A DNA stretch of 5,635 nt from Chloroflexota bacterium. Its GTDB lineage: Bacteria; Chloroflexota; Anaerolineae; Anaerolineales; UBA4823. The number at the start of each line of letters is the position of its first letter. Within the stretch, counting starts at the first letter, position 1. This document shows, piece by piece, positions 1 to 5,635 of the stretch. A model generated the notes under the pieces. It saw only the letters and a program-made list of their open reading frames with translations. It was not told the origin of the DNA and made no database searches. The DNA lies in contig JAEWYL010000128.1 of the NCBI GenBank assembly GCA_023395675.1, positions 1 through 5,635 on the forward strand, written 5' to 3'. The position numbers were made by a program, and so were the translations under genes.

Positions 1-2
1 CG

Positions 3-1022
3 GTGATGCAGATCCAGCAGTCGCATTTCTACACGGTGGACAACTTCGTCAACCTGTTCACCTGGCTGGCGCTCTTCTTCGCCCTCTCCATCGCCGCCCA
101 CCGCCCGCGCGAGGCGGAACCCGAGCCTGAGACAGGCCCGGCGGAGGCGGGGTTCGACCCGCAGCCCGAGCCGCCTGCCCCGCAGAGCTGGCTCTCGCGC
201 CTGGTCTCGCACCCCTTCTTCTGGCTCTCGGTGGGCTTCGGCTTCGCCCTGGGCTGCGCCATGGCCTCCAAGCTGAGCGCCTACCCGGCCGCGGCCCTGC
301 TGCCGGCGGCCTTCGCCCTCTACCTGTGGAAGCTGCCCCCGGCCGAGCGCGAGCGCAGGCTGGTGCCGGTGATCCTGTACCTGGGTCTCGGCGCGGTCGC
401 CAGCCTGCTGGTCTTCCGCCTCTTCCAGCCCTACGCCTTCAGCGGGCCGGGCTTCTTCGGGCTCAAGCCCAACCCGACCTGGGTCTCGAACATCACCGAG
501 CTGCGCAACCAGTCGGCCGGGGACGTGGATTTCCCACCCGCCCTGCAGTGGGCGCGCCGCCCGGTCACCTTCTCGGGGCAGAACCTGACTCTCTGGGGCC
601 TGGGCCTGCCGCTCGGGCTGCTGGCCTGGGCCGGCGTCCTCTGGGCCGGAGTCCGGCTGCTGCGCCGCCTGGGCCGCGACCCGGCCTGGCACGCCCCTGC
701 CCTGCTCTGGGGCTGGACGGTGCTCTATTTCGCCTGGCAGTCCACGGCCTTCAACCCCACCATGCGCTACCAGCTCCCGGTCTACCCGGGCCTGGCGCTC
801 TTCGCCGCCTGGGCGGTGGTGGCCCTGTTCAATCTCGGGCGGCGCAGGGCCAGGGAGGCGGGTGCGGTCGGCAGCCTCCCGGCGCGGCTGGCCGCCCTGC
901 TGGCCGGCGCGCTGGTGCTGGCTCTCACCCTGGGCTGGGCCTGGGCCTTCACCCGCATCTACACCCGCCCGGTGACCCGCGTGGAGGCCTCACGCTGGAT
1001 CTACCAGAACGTGCCCGGGCCC
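3..1022 (+). other. Domain: C-terminal part of a GT39/PMT-like GT-C membrane domain
   Basis: Residues 1-340 of the long protein. Hydrophobic stretches lie near 13-32, 72-90, 92-109, 119-139, 195-218, 232-249, 259-277 and 296-316. SHFYTVDNF near the left edge and MRYQLPVYPGLALFAAW (254-270) match the pattern of PMT/ArnT-like glycosyltransferases. The first periplasmic loop, which carries the catalytic acidic residue in that family, would lie upstream of the window, so activity cannot be judged. Residues 33-62 form a proline- and glutamate-rich hydrophilic loop between two membrane segments. The domain is followed by TRVEASRWIYQNVPG (324-338), which resembles the usual lead into the soluble part of such proteins. 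Confidence 0.65.
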
Positions 1023-4000
1023 ATCAACCTGCACCTGCAGGCGGAGGGCGGGGGGCGCTATAACCAGCCCCTTTCCATCCCCTACGACGCCGCCATCACC
1101 GCCGAGAGCCCCCTGCACACCAGCTTCCTGGCCCAGGCCTCCGGGCCGGTGCAGGAGATCAGCCTGCCGCACCTGGTGGACCATACCCTCACCCCGGGGA
1201 TTCAGGGGCTGTCCGTCACGATCTTCCCGCCGGCTCAGCCGGAAATCCCGCCCGGCGAAGGGCAGCCGGAGACCCCGCCGGCCCCCGAGCAGCCCCTGGC
1301 GCAGGGCCTGCTCGGGCAGCACGCCGCCCTCACCACCGTGGACGGCGGCGGCCCCGGCTGGCTGCTCAGTTTCCCCGCCCCCGCCCCCCTGGTGCGCGGC
1401 CAGGAATACCGCCTGCGGCTGGAGGGCGCCGCGGGGGAGGTCCAGTTCCCCTCCAGCTTCACCCTGCAGATGCAGAACTTCGCCGGGCAGCCGGTCAGCC
1501 AGCTCGTGCTGGTCCCGCCCGGCGCCAGCCTGCCGCTCGAGCTGCCCTTCACCGCCCCCGACGACGGCACGCTCACCGGCCTGTTCCTCGGGCGCCTCGC
1601 CGCCGCACCCGGCGAGCTGCCCTCCAAGCGCCTGGAGCTGACCCTGACCGACCCGGAGAGCGGCGCGCAGGCCCGCGCCATGCTGGAGGGCGCCCTCGGC
1701 CCCCTCCCGGGCGACACCCGCGGCGGGAGCTACACCCTCACCCTGGACTCGCCCTTCTCCCTGGTCGAGGGCCGGGCCTACGGCCTGGAGCTGGCCCTGG
1801 TGCAGGGCCAGGGCGCGCTGGCCCTGCGCGGCAGCGCCAACGCCAACGAGTCCACCTGGGACGACGGCCTGCCGCTGCGCATGGACGGCTACGACGGCTA
1901 CGGCGGCATCTACCGCGGCGACCTGGTGTTCGAGATGTACTGGGACGACAGCCCCGATAAGCTGAACCGCTTCCTGCACACCCTCAACGAGGCCGATTAC
2001 CTCTTCATCTCCTCCAGCCGGCAGTGGGGCTCGGTGCCGCGCGTGCCCGAGCGCTACCCGCTCTCGGCCGAGTATTACCGCCGCCTGATCGGCTGCACGC
2101 CGGAGCGCACGGTAGAGGACTGCTACAACGCGGCCCAGGCGGGCGCCTCCCAGGGCGAGCTCGGCTTCGAGCTGGTGCAGGTCATCCACTCCTCCCCCAA
2201 TCTCGGCTCCCTGGTGATCAACGACCAGCCCTCCGAGGAGGCCTTCACCGTTTATGACCACCCCAAGGTGTTCATCTTCCGCAAGACGGAGGCCTACGAC
2301 CCGGCGCGCGTGGCGGAGCTCCTGAGCGCGGTGGACGTGACCCGGGTGGTGCACGTCACCCCGCGCCAGGCCGACCGGCACCCGGGCACCCGCCTGCTGC
2401 TCCCCCTCGACCGGCTGGCGGGGCAGCTCCGGGGCGGGACCTGGGCCGGGCTCTTCGACCCGGCCTCCCTGCTCAACCGCTCGCCGTTCCTGGCGGCCGC
2501 GGCCTGGTACCTGAGCCTGTTCCTGCTCGGCCTGCTGGTCTACCCCCTGCTGCGCCTGGCCCTGCCCGGCCTGCCCGACCGGGGCTACCCGCTGGCGCGC
2601 CTGGCGGGCCTGCTGCTGTTCTCCTACCTGGCCTGGCTGGCGGGCTCCTTCGGAGTCCCGGTCACGCGCCCCACCCTCAGCCTGATCCTGCTGCTCCTGG
2701 CGCTCGCCGGGCTGCTCCTGGCCTTCGCCCAGCGGCGGGGCCTGGGGCGCGAGCTGCGCACCCGGGGCGGTTATTTCCTGGCGGTGGAGGGCCTTTTCCT
2801 GGCCTTTTTCCTGCTCGACCTGCTCATCCGGATGGGGAACCCCGACCTGTGGCACCCCGCCCACGGCGGCGAGAAGCCCATGGACTTCGCCTATTTCAAC
2901 GCCGTGCTCAAGAGCAGCACCTACCCGCCTTACGATCCCTGGTACGCGGGCGGCTACCTGAACTACTATTATTACGGCTTCGTCCTGGTGGGGGCGCTGG
3001 TCAAGTGGCTGGGCGTCACCCCCGCCGTGGCCTACAACCTGGTGCTGCCGGCGGTGTTCATGCTCATCGCCATGGGCGCCTTCTCCCTGGCCTGGAACCT
3101 GACCCACCTGCGCCGCCGCGCCGCCGGAGCGGAGCCGGGGGCCAACGGCAGGCCGGAGGCCTCCGGGCAGGGGCGTTCCTTCCTGGTCGGGCTGGCGGCG
3201 GCCCTGGGCATGGCGCTGCTGGGCAACCTGGGCACCGTGCGCATGCTCTTCCGCGGCTTCCAGATCGTGGCGAACCCGGAGGCGCTTACCGCCGAGGCGG
3301 GCTTCCTCACCCGCCTGGTGTGGGCCTTCCGCGGTTTCGTGGAGACCCTGGGCGGGGCGCGCCTGCCCTACGGGGTGGGCGACTGGTACTGGATCCCCAG
3401 CCGCGCCATCCCCGCCCCGGGCGACGTGGAGCCCATCACCGAGTTCCCCTTCTTCACCGTGCTCTACGGCGACCCCCACGCCCACCTCTTCGCCCTGCCG
3501 GTGGCCCTGCTGGTGCTCGGGCTGGCCCTGGGGGTGCTGCTGGGCCGCGCCCGCTGGGGCCGCCTCGGCGAGAGCCGGGCCGCCCTGCAGTCCGGCCTGG
3601 GCGAACCCCTCCCCCTGGAGGCGCAGCAGGCCGGGGAGCCCGCCGCCGCGCAGAGCGGGTCGGTCGCCGTTTACCCCGCCTCGCCGGGCGCTTACGCCTA
3701 CGACCTGCCGCAGGAGGCCGCCTCCGGGCCCTCACCCGGTTATGAGCCCCTCGAGAGCCCGCCGGAAAGGGCGCGCCCCGGGGCCTTTTACCGTCTCCTG
3801 GGCGGCGCGCTCTGGTTCGTTTTTACCGGCCTGGCGCTGGGCAGCCTCTACCCCACCAACACCTGGGATTACTACCCCTACCTGGTCCTGGTCTGCCTCG
3901 TGCTCGGCTACGCGGTCTGGCAGGGGGTGTCGGGGCGGGGGAAGGCGGCGCAGGGCGGCCCGGCGCCGGGCGGCCGGGTATCCGGCACCAGCCCCCGCTC

Positions 4001-5228
4001 CCTGCTGCTCCCGTTGGGGGCGGTCGTCCTGCTGGCAGCCCTCACCCGCCTGTTCTGGCTGCCCTTCTACCGCTGGTTCGGCCTGGGTTACAGCCAGCTC
4101 GCCCTGTGGAAGGGCACGCACACCCCCACCGGCTCTTACCTGGTGCACTGGGGGCTCTTCCTCTTCGTCATCGTCTCCTGGATGGCCTGGGAGAGCCTGC
4201 GCTGGATGGCGGAAACGCCGGCCTCCTCCCTGAACCGCCTGCGCCCCCACCGCGGGATCATTCTGTACGCCCTGGCGCTCCTGCTCGGGCTGGTGGCGCT
4301 GCTCACTTTCGGCCATCTGCTGCCCTTCGAGGCCCTGCGCGGCCTGGAGGTGCACATCGCCTGGCTGGCGCTGCCCCTGGCGGCCTGGGCCGGGGTCCTG
4401 CTGCTGCGCCCGGGCATGCCGGACGCCAAGCGCTTCGTGCTCTTCATGGTGGGCACGGCCCTGGTGGAGACCCTCTTCGTGGAGCTGGTGGTGCTGGTGG
4501 GCGATATCGGGCGCATGAACACCGTCTTCAAGTTCTACCTGCAGGTGTGGACCTTCTTCGCCGCCGGCGCGGCCGCCGCCCTGGGCTGGCTCCTGAGGGC
4601 CCTGCCGGCCTGGTCCCCGCGGGCGCAGCGCCTCTGGGGCTGGGCGCTGGCGCTGCTGGTCTTCTCCGCCGCCCTCTACCCCCTCACCGCCGCCCGGGCG
4701 AAGATCGCCTTCCGCATGTCCGCCGAAGCGCCGCACACCCTGGACGGCATGGCCTATATGCAGACCTCGCGCTACGCCGAGACCTTCGGCGAGATGGACC
4801 TGGGCCAGGATTACCGCGCCATCCGCTGGATGCAGGAGAACGTGCAGGGCTCGCCGGTGATCGTGGAGGCCAACACCCGCGACCTTTACCGCTGGAGCGC
4901 GCGCTTCTCCATTTACACCGGGCTGCCGGGGGTGGTGGGCTGGGAATGGCACCAGCAGCAGCAGCGGGCGCTCTACCCGCCGCACTGGGTCACCGAGCGC
5001 ATCTTCGAGATCGAGCAGTTCTACCGCACCACCGACCTGGCCGCCGCCGCAGACTTCCTGGAGAAGTACGGCGTGCGCTATATCGTGCTGGGGCAGTACG
5101 AGCGCGGCCTCTACGCCGGCCCCGGGCTGGACAAGTTCCCCGCCGCCAATGGCAGCCTGTGGCGCGAGGTCTACCGGGAGGCCGATACCGTGATTTACGA
5201 GGTGCTGGAGGCGTTCCGCGCGCAGTGA
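3..5228 (+). CDS. Fused GT39/PMT-like and YYY (DUF2298) polytopic membrane protein, 5'-truncated by the window
   Basis: The reading frame is open to the left edge and ends at TGA 5226-5228. The first residues (QQSHFYTVDNF) already resemble the interior of a PMT-like domain, so GTG at 3 and ATG at 6 are probably internal codons and the true start lies upstream. Numbering from position 3: residues 13-316 hold about eight membrane segments and a GT39-like MRYQLPVYP motif (254-262). Residues 317-825 are hydrophilic, beta-rich and probably extracytoplasmic. Residues 829-1563 hold many further membrane segments with YYY-family motifs: GGEKPMDFAYFNAVL (954-968), YYYYG (988-992), ITEFPFF and GDPHAH (1145-1161), TNTWDYYPY (1285-1293), RMNTVFKFYLQVW (1504-1516). 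The soluble tail has TGLPGVVGWEWHQQQQR (1639-1655). The family is known from Chloroflexota and archaea without a defined function. Its GT-C-like layout suggests glycosyl transfer at the outer membrane face, which is inference. Coding is certain; function is not. Confidence 0.93.
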   Translation: MMQIQQSHFYTVDNFVNLFTWLALFFALSIAAHRPREAEPEPETGPAEAGFDPQPEPPAPQSWLSRLVSHPFFWLSVGFGFALGCAMASKLSAYPAAALLPAAFALYLWKLPPAERERRLVPVILYLGLGAVASLLVFRLFQPYAFSGPGFFGLKPNPTWVSNITELRNQSAGDVDFPPALQWARRPVTFSGQNLTLWGLGLPLGLLAWAGVLWAGVRLLRRLGRDPAWHAPALLWGWTVLYFAWQSTAFNPTMRYQLPVYPGLALFAAWAVVALFNLGRRRAREAGAVGSLPARLAALLAGALVLALTLGWAWAFTRIYTRPVTRVEASRWIYQNVPGPINLHLQAEGGGRYNQPLSIPYDAAITAESPLHTSFLAQASGPVQEISLPHLVDHTLTPGIQGLSVTIFPPAQPEIPPGEGQPETPPAPEQPLAQGLLGQHAALTTVDGGGPGWLLSFPAPAPLVRGQEYRLRLEGAAGEVQFPSSFTLQMQNFAGQPVSQLVLVPPGASLPLELPFTAPDDGTLTGLFLGRLAAAPGELPSKRLELTLTDPESGAQARAMLEGALGPLPGDTRGGSYTLTLDSPFSLVEGRAYGLELALVQGQGALALRGSANANESTWDDGLPLRMDGYDGYGGIYRGDLVFEMYWDDSPDKLNRFLHTLNEADYLFISSSRQWGSVPRVPERYPLSAEYYRRLIGCTPERTVEDCYNAAQAGASQGELGFELVQVIHSSPNLGSLVINDQPSEEAFTVYDHPKVFIFRKTEAYDPARVAELLSAVDVTRVVHVTPRQADRHPGTRLLLPLDRLAGQLRGGTWAGLFDPASLLNRSPFLAAAAWYLSLFLLGLLVYPLLRLALPGLPDRGYPLARLAGLLLFSYLAWLAGSFGVPVTRPTLSLILLLLALAGLLLAFAQRRGLGRELRTRGGYFLAVEGLFLAFFLLDLLIRMGNPDLWHPAHGGEKPMDFAYFNAVLKSSTYPPYDPWYAGGYLNYYYYGFVLVGALVKWLGVTPAVAYNLVLPAVFMLIAMGAFSLAWNLTHLRRRAAGAEPGANGRPEASGQGRSFLVGLAAALGMALLGNLGTVRMLFRGFQIVANPEALTAEAGFLTRLVWAFRGFVETLGGARLPYGVGDWYWIPSRAIPAPGDVEPITEFPFFTVLYGDPHAHLFALPVALLVLGLALGVLLGRARWGRLGESRAALQSGLGEPLPLEAQQAGEPAAAQSGSVAVYPASPGAYAYDLPQEAASGPSPGYEPLESPPERARPGAFYRLLGGALWFVFTGLALGSLYPTNTWDYYPYLVLVCLVLGYAVWQGVSGRGKAAQGGPAPGGRVSGTSPRSLLLPLGAVVLLAALTRLFWLPFYRWFGLGYSQLALWKGTHTPTGSYLVHWGLFLFVIVSWMAWESLRWMAETPASSLNRLRPHRGIILYALALLLGLVALLTFGHLLPFEALRGLEVHIAWLALPLAAWAGVLLLRPGMPDAKRFVLFMVGTALVETLFVELVVLVGDIGRMNTVFKFYLQVWTFFAAGAAAALGWLLRALPAWSPRAQRLWGWALALLVFSAALYPLTAARAKIAFRMSAEAPHTLDGMAYMQTSRYAETFGEMDLGQDYRAIRWMQENVQGSPVIVEANTRDLYRWSARFSIYTGLPGVVGWEWHQQQQRALYPPHWVTERIFEIEQFYRTTDLAAAADFLEKYGVRYIVLGQYERGLYAGPGLDKFPAANGSLWREVYREADTVIYEVLEAFRAQ
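1116..1796 (+). other. Domain: duplicated beta-rich extracytoplasmic module
   Basis: Residues 372-598 contain two related segments. In the first half of each, F375, A377, G381, I386, L388, L391 and LSVTI (403-407) line up without gaps, at an offset of 141, with F516, A518, G522, L527, L529, L532 and LELTL (544-548). In the second half, LSFPAPAPLVRGQEYRLRL (455-473) lines up at an offset of 124 with LTLDSPFSLVEGRAYGLEL (579-597), sharing P, LV, G, Y and alternating L. Alternating hydrophobic residues, with Gly and Pro at turns, suggest beta-sandwich modules resembling carbohydrate-binding or jelly-roll folds. The fold is inferred and no ligand can be named. Between the modules and membrane segment 829 comes a conserved-looking stretch, STWDDGLPL to FTVYDHPKVFIFRK (617-761). 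Confidence 0.55.
2487..5225 (+). other. Domain: YYY/DUF2298 membrane domain with soluble C-terminal tail
   Basis: Residues 829-1741. The domain opens with WYL and then LPGLPDRGYPLAR (835-866). The first long extracytoplasmic loop (about 943-987) carries NPDLWHPAHGGEKPMDF, with E956 and D960 as candidate GT-C-type acidic residues, and leads into YYYYG. A second conserved loop holds SRAIPAPGDVEPITEFPFF and GDPHAH (D1157, H1159, H1161). Charged loops at 1182-1262 and 1309-1331 fall on the predicted cytoplasmic side by the positive-inside rule, leaving the conserved motifs outside. The tail (about 1564-1741) contains QDYRAIRWMQENVQGSPVIVE (split here by family consensus around 1602-1622) and the WHQQQQR motif, and ends with a predicted alpha/beta portion. 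The length is at the upper end of the 700-900 residues I recall for single-copy YYY proteins. Confidence 0.8.
3549..3782 (+). other. Low-complexity loop inside the YYY domain
   Basis: Residues 1183-1260 are rich in Ala, Pro, Gly, Glu, Ser and Tyr, with no hydrophobic segment. They sit between the membrane helix after GDPHAH and the helix beginning near 1263. The flanking Arg residues (GRARWGRLGESR) place the loop in the cytoplasm. Long variable inserts are known in this family, so this is probably a tolerated linker rather than a separate domain. The reading frame and the GC-rich codon pattern continue through it without a break. Confidence 0.6.
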
Positions 5229-5242
5229 GTGGAACAGGGAAT

Positions 5243-5318
5243 CTCTCGCAAAGGCGCAAAGACGCCAGGAAGAAAGGACTTTTTTGATCTTCCTTTGCGC
5301 CTGAGCGCCTTGGCGAGA
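5243..5318. repeat. Palindromic repeat A, copy 1 (long imperfect hairpin)
   Basis: The left arm (5244-5270) and right arm (5291-5318) are imperfect reverse complements: about 22 of 27 positions pair by hand, with one bulge. The loop is about 20 nt and contains a T run at 5280-5285. The arms read as TCTCGCAAAGGCGCAAAG... and ...GCGCCTTGGCGAGA. Each arm is three degenerate 8-nt units: 5248-5255, 5256-5263 and 5264-5271 on the left; 5293-5300, 5301-5308 and 5309-5316 on the right. It begins 14 nt after the stop codon of the upstream gene. Similar GCAAAGGCGCAAAGACGC palindromes recur, as I remember, in intergenic DNA of many environmental bacteria. No T tract follows the stem, so it is not a standard intrinsic terminator. 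Confidence 0.85.
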
Positions 5319-5327
5319 AAGCTTCTT

Positions 5328-5394
5328 ATCTGTGTTCATCGGTGTGTATCTGTGGTGAATAAAAAACCACAGATGCACACGGATGAACACAGAT
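5328..5394. repeat. Palindromic repeat B (long hairpin)
   Basis: The left arm (5328-5356) and right arm (5366-5394) are each 29 nt and match as reverse complements at 27 of 29 positions, around a 9-nt A-rich loop (5357-5365). Each arm splits exactly into three degenerate 10-nt units: ATCTGTGTTC, ATCGGTGTGT, ATCTGTGGTG on the left (5328-5357) and AACCACAGAT, GCACACGGAT, GAACACAGAT on the right (5365-5394). The sequence is unrelated to repeat A. ATCTGTGTTCATCTGTGG-type palindromes are, to my memory, another widespread intergenic repeat family. No transposase, terminal duplication or coding capacity is seen. Confidence 0.85.
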
Positions 5395-5417
5395 GGGATT
5401 AGAAGAGTAAGAAAAAG

Positions 5418-5492
5418 CTCTCGCAAAGGCGCAAAGACGCCAAGATAAAAGGCTTTATTGTTCTTCCTTTGCGCCTGAGCGCCTTGGCGAGA
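5418..5492. repeat. Palindromic repeat A, copy 2 (long imperfect hairpin)
   Basis: This is a direct repeat of copy 1, 175 nt downstream. The left 25 nt (5418-5442) are identical to 5243-5267, and the right 31 nt (5462-5492) are identical to 5288-5318. The loop differs in sequence and is one nucleotide shorter overall. It can extend the stem slightly, with TAAA 5446-5449 facing TTTA 5454-5457. Left 8-nt units are 5423-5430, 5431-5438 and 5439-5446. The hairpin ends 19 nt before the ATG of the next gene, so in a shared transcript it would lie within the 5' region of that gene. Confidence 0.85.
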
Positions 5493-5511
5493 CCATTTCT
5501 TCACATTGCTC

Positions 5512-5635
5512 ATGTTAGATTTCTTCCTCTGGTACCTCCTCATCTCCGCCGTGGGCTGGCTGGCGTTCCCCCTGGCCTTCCGGCTGCTGCCCGGGCTGGC
5601 CGACCGGGGCTTCGCCCTCGCCCGCACCCTGGGCT
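5512..5635 (+). CDS. YYY (DUF2298) family membrane protein, N-terminus only (cut by the right edge)
   Basis: From ATG 5512, 41 complete codons run to the window end without a stop, with the same GC-rich third positions as the upstream gene. The start WYLLISAVGWLAFPLAFRLL is one membrane helix, followed by PGLADRGFALARTLG. This aligns without gaps to residues 835-869 of the upstream protein (WYL...GLPDRGYPLARLAG), with 18 identities in 35 positions by hand count. It therefore begins at the YYY domain and lacks the GT-like half. An in-frame TGA at 5476-5478 limits how far upstream the start can be. TTG 5506 is the only other nearby option, and later starts would remove the conserved WYL. No clear Shine-Dalgarno sequence precedes the ATG. 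Function is unknown, as for the family. Confidence 0.82.
   Translation, partial: MLDFFLWYLLISAVGWLAFPLAFRLLPGLADRGFALARTLG

Noticed and set aside
3..8. GTG at 3 or ATG at 6 as the genuine start of the first gene
   Set aside because: The residues immediately after (QQSHFYTVDNF) fit the interior of a PMT-like domain, and the expected first membrane helices and catalytic loop are missing. The gene most likely starts upstream of the window.
990..3485. Long minus-strand open frame (831 codons)
   Set aside because: It lies wholly antisense to the conserved membrane protein. Its translation is Gly/Gln/Ala/Arg/His-rich without domains, as expected from the complement of GC-rich codons.
4106..5287. 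Plus-strand 393-codon frame overlapping the end of the first gene in another frame
   Set aside because: Its translation is Ala/Gly/Arg/Pro-rich, a frame-shifted shadow of the YYY domain. The true frame carries all conserved motifs here.
5243..5318. Intrinsic terminator for the first gene
   Set aside because: A stem exists just after the stop codon, but the T run is in the loop and no T tract follows the right arm. The same hairpin occurs directly before the next gene, which fits a dispersed repeat better. A role in stopping transcription is not excluded.
5243..5492. CRISPR array
   Set aside because: Only two copies of repeat A exist, spaced 175 nt, with a different hairpin between them. There are no regular repeat-spacer units.
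5243..5492. Insertion sequence or MITE with terminal repeats formed by the A copies
   Set aside because: The A copies are in direct orientation, each palindromic by itself. I see no target-site duplication and no transposase remnant.
3732..5627. Minus-strand open frame of 631 codons spanning the 3' end of the first gene, the repeats and the start of the second gene
   Set aside because: It is antisense to two recognisable genes and reads through the palindromic repeats; its composition is low-complexity. It has no independent support as a gene.

Overview
The window lies in a very GC-rich bacterial genome. It is almost filled by one plus-strand gene whose 5' end is cut off by the left edge, followed by a 283-nt A/T-richer spacer and the first 41 codons of a second plus-strand gene. 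Both genes appear to belong to the YYY (DUF2298) family of large multi-pass membrane proteins. I identify the family from motifs: YYYYG, GDPHAH, a RMNTVFKFYLQVW-type motif and a GLPGVVGWEWHQQQQR-type motif. From memory this family occurs mainly in Chloroflexota and some archaea, so a high-GC Chloroflexota (Anaerolineae-like) source is the best guess, but this is inference.

Positions 1-5228: a fused membrane protein of at least 1741 residues. In order it has (i) the C-terminal part of a GT39/PMT-like GT-C membrane domain, (ii) a large, probably extracytoplasmic region containing two copies of a beta-rich module, inserted inside a region that otherwise reads as a conserved soluble domain, and (iii) a complete YYY/DUF2298 polytopic domain with a conserved C-terminal soluble tail. 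No substrate can be assigned; a role in lipid-linked sugar transfer or cell-surface glycan assembly is inference from the fold.

Positions 5229-5511: an intergenic spacer occupied by three long imperfect hairpins in the order A-B-A'. The two A copies share identical arms but differ in their loops. B is an unrelated hairpin. Every arm is itself three degenerate tandem units, 8 nt long in A and 10 nt long in B. These look like members of dispersed palindromic repeat families rather than a terminator or CRISPR array.

Positions 5512-5635: the start of a second gene. Its N-terminus aligns without gaps to the start of the YYY half of the first gene, so the two genes are tandem co-directional paralogues: one fused to a GT-like domain, the other apparently starting directly with the YYY domain.
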